A stretch of 6,843 bases of DNA from an uncultured Coriobacteriaceae bacterium (GCA_902783515.1 CACZRK010000053.1:1-6843); one strand, 5' to 3'. Positions 1 through 5,717 are shown, counted from the stretch's first letter. Notes: a model not told the origin generated them from the sequence alone. A program made the numbers and translations.

Positions 1-1
1 G

Positions 2-541
2 CCGCACGTGATGCTCAACGTCAGCTGCGAGAACCAGCGCCGCGCGGACGAGCGCATGCCCTACCTTCGCGACCTGCCGTTTCAGCACAAGGGGGTCATG
101 TGCGCCCCGTTCATCGGGCAGGTGAGCTTGGAGGCGTACCTGCAGCAGGGCTGGGTGGAGCAGGTCATCTGCGGCGGGGAGAACTATGGCGGCGCGCGGC
201 CGTGCGACTACTCCTGGGTGCTGTCCCTGCGGGCCGAGTGCGTGGCGGCGGACGTGCGGTTCTGCTTCATCGAGACGGGCACGCGATTCGTCAAGGACGG
301 ACGGCTCTACACGATGCCGAGCAAACGCCTGCAGAGCCGGATGGCATCCAAGTCGGGCACGTTCTTTGAGGGCAGGCCAATCCTCTGGGACCTGCGGACG
401 CCCATCGGCCTGGAGGTTCCGCGTCAGGACCTGTACGTGCCCCACTTCCGCCCCACGTGCGCCACCTGCGGCAGTCGTCCGATCTGCAACGGCTGCTCGG
501 ACTGCGGGGCGTGCGGGCAGGGCGAGACGGGGCGTCTATAG
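2..541 (+). CDS. DUF5131 (phage Gp37/Gp68-like) protein, 5' end outside the window
   Basis: The frame is open to the left edge and ends at TAG 539-541, so this is the C-terminal ~179 residues of a longer protein; the GTG at 8 is probably internal. The visible part begins with the family's NVS-x-ENQ-x-RADER block. Next comes a core, counted from the GTG codon, with CGGENYGGARPCDYSW at about residues 55-70 (the GGE-S/N-GxxARP motif), followed by a Cys-containing strand and an ETGT segment. Family members carry an N-terminal radical-SAM-like CxxxCxxC cluster, which would lie beyond the edge; their biochemical role is not settled. The extreme C-terminus is Cys-rich, with C151, C154, C160, C163, C166 and C169 (same count) arranged as CX2C-X5-CX2CX2CX2C, suggesting a metal site or extra Fe-S cluster. 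The gene converges on the RelE-like toxin gene and their stop codons overlap. DUF5131 genes are common on phages and other mobile elements, so this may be accessory DNA. Confidence 0.8.
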   Translation, partial: PHVMLNVSCENQRRADERMPYLRDLPFQHKGVMCAPFIGQVSLEAYLQQGWVEQVICGGENYGGARPCDYSWVLSLRAECVAADVRFCFIETGTRFVKDGRLYTMPSKRLQSRMASKSGTFFEGRPILWDLRTPIGLEVPRQDLYVPHFRPTCATCGSRPICNGCSDCGACGQGETGRL

Positions 542-868
542 CCCGTGGCGTCTGCGGCGTGCGGCCGCCAGTCTATATGCCTCCTCGTCCGCTCTCGCCC
601 CGATGACGATGACCTTGACGGCGTCGCGATCCCTCACCAGCTTGTAGACGATGCGAACTCCGTCACCGCGGAGTTTGCATTTGAGAAGCCCTGTCAGGTT
701 CAGTTCGGCCTTGCTGCCCAGCGGCTTGCCGTAGCCACCCTCGCCCTGCGGCAACGGATTTGTCGCAATCTTGCGCACCGCCTTGAGAACGTGAATCTGC
801 ACTGAGTGGTCAAGCCTCTCGAGGTCGTTTAGCGCCTCGGGGAGATACTCGATCTCCCAGGCCTTCAT
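536..868 (-). CDS. RelE/ParE-superfamily toxin (ribosome-dependent mRNA interferase type)
   Basis: This 110-residue protein has the usual RelE toxin length and pattern: an N-terminal strand (EIEYLPEAL), two helices, a KPLG turn, a basic beta-sheet and a C-terminal R..Y. Candidate catalytic residues are K63, K65, R72, R92 and Y98. Their spacing (2, 7, 20, 6) equals that of E. coli RelE K52, K54, R61, R81 and Y87, as I recall those positions, so cleavage of mRNA in the ribosomal A site is more likely than the gyrase-type activity of ParE. The C-terminus ends in a very basic RRRRHGL tail. ATG 866-868 overlaps the antitoxin stop as ATGA, and no strong Shine-Dalgarno precedes it, which points to translational coupling. 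The stop codon (536-538) lies inside the end of the convergent DUF5131 gene, leaving no room for a terminator between them. The family call is secure; target specificity is inferred. Confidence 0.9.
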   Translation of the reverse strand: MKAWEIEYLPEALNDLERLDHSVQIHVLKAVRKIATNPLPQGEGGYGKPLGSKAELNLTGLLKCKLRGDGVRIVYKLVRDRDAVKVIVIGARADEEAYRLAAARRRRHGL

Positions 869-1194
869 GAGAACTCGATCTGGTCGTCTGAGATGGCGTC
901 CAGGTCGGCGTCGGAGATGCCAAGCCTGGCCATCACCTCGGACTCGGACACGCCTGGCTTTTCCCCGTTGCTCTTCATGCGCGCAAGCGCGATCTCAAGT
1001 TCAGCGAGGTCCTCCTGTGCCTCGGAGAGACGCCGATACTCGGAGGGCGAGACGAGCACGGCGGTCGGCTTGTTGTTCTTGACCACGACGACAGGGGCGT
1101 CGTCGCGCACATTGCTGAAGATTGCCGATGCCTTGCCGTGTGAGAAGTCACTCACGGAGACGATGTTATCGATGACATCGGCTGCGATTGGCAT
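865..1194 (-). CDS. Phd/YefM-family antitoxin
   Basis: This 109-residue protein is the likely antitoxin for the RelE-like toxin just downstream. Residues 11-60 show the Phd/YefM fold: IVSVSDF, then a short helix, then VVVVKNNKPTAVLVSPSEYRRL. The last is the family's PVVV-x-(K/R)-(N/H)-(N/G)-KP-x-AVLV-SP-x-EY signature. The acidic C-terminal half (about residues 60-109) would fold on and neutralise the toxin, and is predicted to be unstructured when free. By family precedent the N-terminal domain dimerises and represses its own promoter. The start at 1194 is fixed by a good Shine-Dalgarno, AAAGGAG (complement of 1201-1207), six bases before ATG. The gene overlaps the toxin by four bases (ATGA). 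The promoter and operator-like repeats lie at 1208-1292. Confidence 0.9.
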   Translation of the reverse strand: MPIAADVIDNIVSVSDFSHGKASAIFSNVRDDAPVVVVKNNKPTAVLVSPSEYRRLSEAQEDLAELEIALARMKSNGEKPGVSESEVMARLGISDADLDAISDDQIEFS

Positions 1195-1207
1195 GGGATG
1201 CTCCTTT

Positions 1208-1292
1208 GGACGCGCTGACAGTACATCATTTGCATCATAGAACGCCTCATGTATGTTGGCAAATTTGATGCATGATTCCTGTCAGCGCGTCC
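1208..1292. repeat. Perfect 14-bp inverted repeat flanking the toxin-antitoxin promoter
   Basis: GGACGCGCTGACAG at 1208-1221 is repeated in exact inverted form at 1279-1292, with 57 bases between. The right arm begins five bases past the stop codon of the FAD oxidoreductase; the left arm abuts the antitoxin Shine-Dalgarno. Nested inside is a second inverted pair, TGCATCA (1231-1237) and TGATGCA (1266-1272), plus the palindrome CAAATTTG (1260-1267). The arms could be paired operators, the ends of an 85-bp insertion (no clear target duplication is visible), or a long-loop stem formed only in transcripts reading through from the oxidoreductase gene. No T-run follows, so it is not a standard terminator. 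Confidence 0.8.
1234..1262 (-). promoter_or_regulatory. Sigma-70-type promoter of the toxin-antitoxin operon
   Basis: Read on the minus strand, TTGCCA (1257-1262) and TATGAT (1234-1239) are separated by exactly 17 bases; each hexamer differs from consensus at one position. Transcription would begin near 1227, about 30 bases before the antitoxin ATG and upstream of its AAAGGAG. It is the best-scoring promoter I see in the window by eye. The -10 element overlaps TGCATCA (1231-1237), whose inverted copy TGATGCA (1266-1272) sits just upstream of the -35. That arrangement would suit autorepression by the antitoxin-toxin complex. Confidence 0.75.
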
Positions 1293-1297
1293 CGCGC

Positions 1298-2905
1298 CTA
1301 CCCTTGGATGTACGCCGCCGCGTTGCGCGCCGCGTTGCGGCCGGAGTTCACGTTGTTGCCCATGTTGGAGCCGGGCATGTTCTGCGTGTACACGTTGCGG
1401 TGCAGCATGGCGCCATCAAGGCCAACCGCGTACAGGCCGGGGATGGCGTGAAGGTCGGCGTCCAGGACCTCGGAGCGCACGTTGGTCTGGATGCCGCCAA
1501 TCATGACGACGAACAGCGGGACAAGCCGCGCCATGTAGAAGGGCGGGTTCTTGATGGCGAGCAGGTACTGCGGGTCTTTGCCGAAGTCTAGGTCCGCCCC
1601 GGCCTCGCAGTAGCCGTTGTACCTCTCGATCTGCGCCTTGAGGGTCGCGGCGTCCATGGCAAAGTTGGCCGCGAGCTCATCGATGGTGTCGGCGCGCACG
1701 ATACTGTCGGCGTTGGCGGGGTCGGTGACAGCGCCCTCCAGGATCTCGAGGTCGGCGGGATCGGTCACGATCGCATCGACGAGGGCCTGGTCAAAGATCG
1801 CGTATGCCTCGCGATTGAAGCGGCAGCACGCGGCCTCGGGCGCCGCCATGTTCACGTGGGAGATCGCCTCGTCATTGAAGCGGTTGCCGTCCTGGTTGAC
1901 CCAAAGCGCGGGGCCGGACCCCGCGATGCCGTTGCCGCCGTTCAGCGCGCTCGAGTACGGTGCGGTCGCGTCGGAGCCGATCGCCTTGATGCCGATGAAC
2001 GCCTGGTCGCAGGCATAGGGCAGGAAGTCCGCGGCGCCGACGGTCATCGCCATCTTGTAGCCGTCGCCCTCGACGGTGGGCATGCACATCGGGATCTTGT
2101 CATCGATGTTGTGCTGCTGCCAGCCCGCGCGGGCGAGCAGGTCGGGGTTGGCGCCGATGCCGCCCGAGGCGAGAATGACGGCCTTGGCGTTGACCCGCAG
2201 CTGCGCGCCCTTCTCGACGTCCTCGGCGTACACGCCCGAGACAGAGCCGTCGGGGTCCTGTGCCAGCAGGTACGCCTTGGTGTTCAGGCGAATCGTCGCG
2301 CCGGCGGCCTCGGCGGCCGCGACCATCGGGTCCACGTAGCACGAGCCGCCCATGGTCTCGTGGCCTTCCTCAAACCAGTGCATCGTCGAGAAGAGGCCGG
2401 TGTGGTAGTTGTCGACGACGCCGGAGAACAGGACGCCGTTGTCCTGGAGCCACGCGATGTTGTCGGCGGAGTTCTCGCACAGGTCAAGCCACAGCGAGCC
2501 GTCGCCGCGCCACTGGGACTCCTGCAGCTCGGCGTGGATGATCTCGGCAGGCTCGATGTGGATGCCCTGCTCCTCCTGCATCGTGGAGCCGATGGCAAAC
2601 ACGCCTTCCGTGCCGATGCCGTTGCCGCCTGCCATCGCGCCCTTCTCGAGGCACAGGACGCTCAGCCCGAGCTCGGCAGCCTGGACGGTCGCGGCGAGCC
2701 CGGAGATGCCGGCGCCAATGACGACAACGTCGCAATCGACGGTCTCGTCCACGCTCGTGGGCGCCGTCAGGCCGAAGTCGCGATCGGACGCGGGCTCGGC
2801 CGCGACCGCCGTGGACGCGCCTGCGGCGATGCCCGCCGCGCCCGCGACGCCGACTGCGGCACCCGCGACGAACGTGCGCCTGGAAACGTTTGCAAAGCTG
2901 TTCAT
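1298..2905 (-). CDS. Tat-exported FAD-dependent oxidoreductase, fumarate-reductase/flavocytochrome c flavoprotein superfamily
   Basis: The protein is 535 residues. A Tat signal opens it: SRRTF at 8-12, a hydrophobic Ala/Gly stretch to about 36, and likely cleavage near AVA-AEP. Then comes the Rossmann FAD motif VVIGAGISGLAA (61-72) with the acidic strand end LEKG, an ASGGIGANP block (246-254), EGDGYKMA (279-286), NQDGNRFNDE (337-346), and a C-terminal FAD segment IPGLYAVG (488-495) with GSNMGNNVNSGR (512-523). No CxxCH heme motif or FMN-binding domain is present, so electrons must come from a separate partner. The usual fumarate-reductase catalytic residues are not seen: the HHTMGG position reads VVMIGG (467-472), the NRLGGN Arg is missing, and the Arg after RFxxE is missing. 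I therefore expect a substrate other than fumarate. ATG 2905 is preferred because GAGGGGG lies five bases upstream; an in-frame TTG at 2941 would give 12 extra residues without a signal-like start. Confidence 0.9.
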   Translation of the reverse strand: MNSFANVSRRTFVAGAAVGVAGAAGIAAGASTAVAAEPASDRDFGLTAPTSVDETVDCDVVVIGAGISGLAATVQAAELGLSVLCLEKGAMAGGNGIGTEGVFAIGSTMQEEQGIHIEPAEIIHAELQESQWRGDGSLWLDLCENSADNIAWLQDNGVLFSGVVDNYHTGLFSTMHWFEEGHETMGGSCYVDPMVAAAEAAGATIRLNTKAYLLAQDPDGSVSGVYAEDVEKGAQLRVNAKAVILASGGIGANPDLLARAGWQQHNIDDKIPMCMPTVEGDGYKMAMTVGAADFLPYACDQAFIGIKAIGSDATAPYSSALNGGNGIAGSGPALWVNQDGNRFNDEAISHVNMAAPEAACCRFNREAYAIFDQALVDAIVTDPADLEILEGAVTDPANADSIVRADTIDELAANFAMDAATLKAQIERYNGYCEAGADLDFGKDPQYLLAIKNPPFYMARLVPLFVVMIGGIQTNVRSEVLDADLHAIPGLYAVGLDGAMLHRNVYTQNMPGSNMGNNVNSGRNAARNAAAYIQG

Positions 2906-2926
2906 GATGTCCCCCTCTTGCGTGTC

Positions 2927-2953
2927 CCCTGTAGATGCCAACGAGCTACAGGG
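2927..2953. repeat. Perfect 8-bp inverted repeat in front of the FAD oxidoreductase gene
   Basis: CCCTGTAG (2927-2934) and CTACAGGG (2946-2953) are exact inverted copies around an 11-base centre. The repeat ends nine bases before the GAGGGGG Shine-Dalgarno (complement of 2911-2917). A weak -10-like TACGAT (complement of 2957-2962) would place the transcription start near 2950, inside the repeat, which is a classic operator position; no good -35 is visible. It could instead be a hairpin in the leader RNA. Confidence 0.5.
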
Positions 2954-3054
2954 CGCATCGTACTGTGGGGAGCAACTTGGTAGAAGGACAGCAGTGTTCG
3001 AACGACTGGCAGCGAATTGGCAGGTAGAGTGGCTGACGGGAATATCGATACATG

Positions 3055-3072
3055 CCGATTGTTAAGAATCGG
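3055..3072. repeat. Small inverted repeat just past the MarR-like gene
   Basis: CCGATT (3055-3060) and AATCGG (3067-3072) flank GTTAAG, three bases beyond the stop of the MarR-like gene. On the minus strand no T-run follows, so it is a poor terminator and transcripts may continue into the FAD oxidoreductase. The palindrome TATCGATA (3043-3050) and two TGGCAG copies 11 bases apart (3007-3012, 3018-3023) follow in the same spacer. These may be regulator sites, but the evidence is only repetition. Confidence 0.35.
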
Positions 3073-3075
3073 GCA

Positions 3076-3993
3076 CTATTCGCAGAGCAGCTCGCGCCAG
3101 CATGCCCGCAAGTTGGCATGCATGCGCGAGTACCACGTGTTGATGATCGCGGCGCTGTCGTCTGACGGCGTGTCGTAGTGCTGCGTGAAGCTCACGAGCT
3201 CCCGCTTGAGGCGACGGGCAAGCGCGCGGCCGTCGCGCGTGGGGGAGAGCGTGGTGCGCCTGCCGTCCGAGCCGTCCTGTGATACGACCACGAGGCCTCG
3301 CGCGACCAAGGCGCGCGTGCATGCCGACACGACGCTGCGCTGCACCATGAGGGCGTCGATGACGCTCGTGGTCGGAAGGTCGCCCGCGTCGTCGAGCAGG
3401 GCGAGGATGCCGAACTCGACCATCGTCACGTCGCCTGCCCGCCGAGCCACGCGCGCCCATCCGTCGCTCATCGCGCGCCAGTACACGACGTGGTCGATCG
3501 AGTAGAACCGCCTGTTCGCATGCGGCAGCGACAGGGGGCAGTCACGCCCGCGCAGCGCGGCGACGGATCGTTCGATCGTGCCGGACGCCATGAAGCGTGC
3601 GAACTCCTCGTCGGGGAGGTTCGCGCAGAGCTTCGTTTCCCAGATCTCGTCAAAGGCCTGCAGCGCCTCGGCCGTGAGCGTGCGACCCGTGCTGGTCAGG
3701 CGAAGCCTCATCTTGCGGTGGTCGTCAGGGTCGGAGAGCTTGCTGACGAGCCCGCGCGCCTCGAGGTCGGAGAGAATAGAGAGCATCGTCTTGCGCGAGA
3801 GCATGAGGTAGTCACGGAGGTCCTCAAGGCAGGGGGCGGGGTCGTCCGCCACCGCGAACAAGGTGAACAGCGTCGCAAAGCCGTCGTACGATAGCCCGAA
3901 GCGCTTGTTGGACATGCGTTTGATGACGCGACGATGGCCGAGCGTGCAGGCGGCCATGGGCATGCTGAAGCCGACGCGCTCGATTGACCCCAT
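3076..3993 (-). CDS. MarR-family regulator with two winged-helix domains in one chain
   Basis: This 305-residue protein is about twice the usual MarR length (~140-160). First winged helix: about residues 27-106, with recognition region LSRKTMLSILSDLEARGLVSK and wing DPDDHRKMRLRLT (88-100), the classic D-x-x-D-x-R wing. Second winged helix: about 171-270, with VQRSVVSACTRALVARGLVVV and wing DGSDGRRTTLSPTRDG (240-255). A helical C-terminal tail follows. The two halves resemble each other in layout but differ in sequence, so the chain could bind DNA as an intramolecular pseudo-dimer. It sits between the NPD-like gene, from which a terminator separates it, and the FAD oxidoreductase 170 bases downstream, so control of one or both is likely. 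ATG 3993 is chosen because two GAGGGGG copies precede it (3 and 11 bases away); the frame is open up to 4383, but that extension looks non-coding and starts inside the terminator region. Later Met codons are possible starts. Confidence 0.82.
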   Translation of the reverse strand: MGSIERVGFSMPMAACTLGHRRVIKRMSNKRFGLSYDGFATLFTLFAVADDPAPCLEDLRDYLMLSRKTMLSILSDLEARGLVSKLSDPDDHRKMRLRLTSTGRTLTAEALQAFDEIWETKLCANLPDEEFARFMASGTIERSVAALRGRDCPLSLPHANRRFYSIDHVVYWRAMSDGWARVARRAGDVTMVEFGILALLDDAGDLPTTSVIDALMVQRSVVSACTRALVARGLVVVSQDGSDGRRTTLSPTRDGRALARRLKRELVSFTQHYDTPSDDSAAIINTWYSRMHANLRACWRELLCE

Positions 3994-4336
3994 GGGCCCC
4001 CTCGCCCCCTCGTTGTTGCCGTGGTCGGGCCGCTCATGCGTTGACGGCGGAGGCGGAGCGTTGCGTCGACGACGCGAGAGGTACGCGAAGCCGTCGATGT
4101 CGAGCGGCCGCACCGGTACGTTTGAGTGGTCGGCCTCATAGCGCGCCTCCCTGGTGAAGCCGCCCGCACTTACATACAGCGAGTATAGCCGAGCGCGTGG
4201 CCTAGGTGCTTGGGCTGGATAAATGGCTGGAGGCAGGGCTTTCGCGCAAGGCTGGATGCAGAACAGCATCCGGGTCGGAGTAGCCATCATCCCAAGACGG
4301 TGTCGTGTACGGACTCGTGGCCATCTGGCGTCGTAG
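3994..4336 (-). promoter_or_regulatory. Gene-free spacer upstream of the MarR-like gene, with possible promoter and direct repeats
   Basis: No gene is supported here on either strand, although the MarR frame stays open through it. A -10-like TATACT (complement of 4182-4187) is the best promoter element; no convincing -35 precedes it and the leader would be about 180 bases. Farther upstream, GGCTGG occurs three times on the plus strand (4213-4218, 4225-4230, 4250-4255), two of them as GGCTGGAT. This might be an activator or autorepressor site cluster. The promoter call is weak. Confidence 0.35.
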
Positions 4337-4376
4337 AAAAGGAGGGAGAGAAGCGCCCCGTGGGCAACCTCCCTCC
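4337..4376 (-). terminator. Intrinsic terminator of the NPD-like gene
   Basis: On the minus strand GGAGGGAG (4369-4376) pairs perfectly with CTCCCTCC (4341-4348) and is followed at once by TTTT (4337-4340). The 20-base loop carries a smaller GCCC/GGGC stem (4355-4358 with 4362-4365). It begins 66 bases after the NPD-like stop codon. It should separate that gene's transcript from the MarR-like gene downstream. Confidence 0.85.
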
Positions 4377-4442
4377 CTGACATTCGCGTCTAGTATGCCC
4401 GCGCGACGTTCATCCCGCGGGGCGACGTATGCGCGCGGTCGC

Positions 4443-5501
4443 CTAGCAGCCGAAGGCGCCTGCGATCTCGTTCACGATGTCGGCCGCCGGGCGGATGCTC
4501 GTGATCAGGTTCACCGCGCGATCCATGCCAACGCCCCACTCGTCGATGTTGCCCGCGCTCATCGACGCCCAGAACTGCGCATTGGTGCCGTTGAACTGCG
4601 TGATCTCGTCATAGGTTGCACCCGAGCGCCACATGTCGATGGCCTTCTCGGAGAGGTCGTTCTTGATGCAGGGGACGAGGGAGTAGACCTCCCCTTTCAG
4701 CGAGGTGGGCATCGTGACCAGGTCCTCTGAGTGGGTCTGGACGATGATCTTCTTGGCCGCGTCGCAGCAGTTGCTCTCGTCGGTCGCGAGGAAGCGCGTG
4801 CCGCAGTACGCGCCCTCCGCGCCGACCGCCGCGCAGGCGGCGGCGGTGTCGTAGTTCACGATGCCGCCAGCTGCGAGCATGGGGATCTCGACGCCGCCGG
4901 CCTTGAACTCGCTGATCAACTGCGGGGCGGCGGTAGTGTTGTACGGCGCGCAGCCACCCGCGCCGAAGCCAACGGGGATGAGGATGTCGGCGCCGGCATC
5001 CTGGATCGCGAGCGCGCCCTCGAGGGTCGCGTTCAGCTGCTTGCAGAGCACGGTGAAGCCGTGGTCCTTCCAGAACGCGATGCTGTCAGGGCCAGCGGAG
5101 AATCCCTCGATTTCGAACCCATAGTCATGGGTGGGGAACTGCACGGTCCCAGCGCAGATGATCTTGACGCCGGCGTCCTTAAGCGCGGCGGCGGTGTCCT
5201 CGTCGGTGAGGAAGGACGAGACGGCGAAGGGCTTGCTGGTCAGGGCCTGAACCTCGGCGACCTGATCGATTGTGGTCATGGAGAGCACGCCCAGTCCGCC
5301 CGCCTCGCTGACGGCAGCGACGAGCTCGGCGTTGGTCATGTCGAACATGATGGCCTGGACGACGGGCTTCTGGATGCCAAGGATCTGGCAGACGCGATTC
5401 TTGGCGGGCTCCTCGGCATGCGCCGAGATGGTGGGCAGGACTGCGGCGGCAGTGGCCATGCTGCCGATCCTGAGCAGGCTGCGACGGGTGATGCTGGACA
5501 T
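4443..5501 (-). CDS. Tat-exported NPD / nitronate monooxygenase-like (FabK-like) FMN enzyme
   Basis: The protein is 352 residues. Its signal is ITRRSLLRIG (4-13), a short hydrophobic stretch, and a likely cut after AHA (27-29), a Tat pattern. The mature part is an NPD-type TIM barrel: GIQKPVVQAIM (42-52) at the substrate/FMN edge, VSEAGGLGVLS (64-74), KIICAGT (113-119), the loop VGFGAGGCAPY (177-187), the phosphate-binding AAGGI (210-214) and GTRFLATDES (234-243). In nitronate monooxygenases and FabK the loop normally reads (E/G)AGGH with an active-site His; here that position is Cys184. The protein has ten Cys, including C245-C246 and the last residue C352, which is many for an exported protein. 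Cytoplasmic location is the family norm, so a Tat signal suggests a specialised role. ATG 5501 follows AAAGGGGGAG closely; a longer frame to 5582 would bury the signal. Substrate unknown. Confidence 0.85.
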   Translation of the reverse strand: MSSITRRSLLRIGSMATAAAVLPTISAHAEEPAKNRVCQILGIQKPVVQAIMFDMTNAELVAAVSEAGGLGVLSMTTIDQVAEVQALTSKPFAVSSFLTDEDTAAALKDAGVKIICAGTVQFPTHDYGFEIEGFSAGPDSIAFWKDHGFTVLCKQLNATLEGALAIQDAGADILIPVGFGAGGCAPYNTTAAPQLISEFKAGGVEIPMLAAGGIVNYDTAAACAAVGAEGAYCGTRFLATDESNCCDAAKKIIVQTHSEDLVTMPTSLKGEVYSLVPCIKNDLSEKAIDMWRSGATYDEITQFNGTNAQFWASMSAGNIDEWGVGMDRAVNLITSIRPAADIVNEIAGAFGC

Positions 5502-5515
5502 AACTCCCCCTTTAT

Positions 5516-5545
5516 GTCTCCCCAGTCCAGTGGGCGTGTGGAGAC
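5516..5545 (-). promoter_or_regulatory. Possible leader hairpin of the NPD-like gene
   Basis: On the minus strand GTCTCC (5540-5545) can pair with GGAGAC (5516-5521), with an overlapping CCCA/TGGG pairing inside (5531-5534 with 5521-5524). The hairpin would end three bases before the AAAGGGGGAG Shine-Dalgarno, so it could influence translation. The stem is short and may be chance. Confidence 0.3.
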
Positions 5546-5643
5546 GCTTGACGAACCTGCGGCAACGCCGCGTGACATTCACAGGCTAGACGCGGTGTCG
5601 GGCGTGGGGTAGGGAAGTCGATACCCACGCAGGGGAGAGAAAG

Positions 5644-5702
5644 ATACCGGTATGAGACCGGGTATTGCCACATGCGTCGCATGTTGATCAACGGTTGCCG
5701 TT
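5644..5702. promoter_or_regulatory. Cluster of palindromes between the LuxR-type and NPD-like genes
   Basis: Four exact dyads crowd into 59 bases: ATACCGGTAT (5644-5653), CATGCG-T-CGCATG (5671-5683), GTTGATCAAC (5683-5692) and AACGG-TTG-CCGTT (5690-5702). A further half-site, ACCGGGTAT (5657-5665), forms an imperfect inverted repeat with the first, and ATACCC recurs at 5621-5626. The spacer precedes the NPD-like gene on the minus strand. I read it as an operator/promoter region, perhaps for the adjacent LuxR-type regulator, but no clear -35/-10 pair is visible. No T-run follows the dyads, so they do not look like a terminator. Confidence 0.5.
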
Positions 5703-5717
5703 TGCGACACGCGGGCG

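Noticed and set aside
1208..1292. Inverted repeat as an intrinsic terminator of the FAD oxidoreductase
   Set aside because: The loop is 57 bases and no T-run follows either arm.
1856..2983. Long plus-strand frame of 375 codons opposite the FAD oxidoreductase
   Set aside because: It is a GC-rich antisense shadow: its translation is Val/Gly/Ala/Arg-biased with no motif, while the minus strand encodes a clear FAD protein.
3994..4383. N-terminal extension of the MarR-like protein up to 4383
   Set aside because: It would begin inside the terminator region of the preceding gene, has low-complexity Arg/Pro-rich translation, and a strong ribosome site precedes ATG 3993 instead.
5572..5582. GTGA-CAT-TCAC dyad as a CRP site
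   Set aside because: CRP sites need TGTGA-N6-TCACA; the three-base centre is wrong, so this is only a small palindrome.
4731..5612. Long plus-strand frame of 293 codons opposite the NPD-like gene
   Set aside because: Biased Asp/Gly/Leu composition without motifs; the minus strand holds the conserved NPD signatures.
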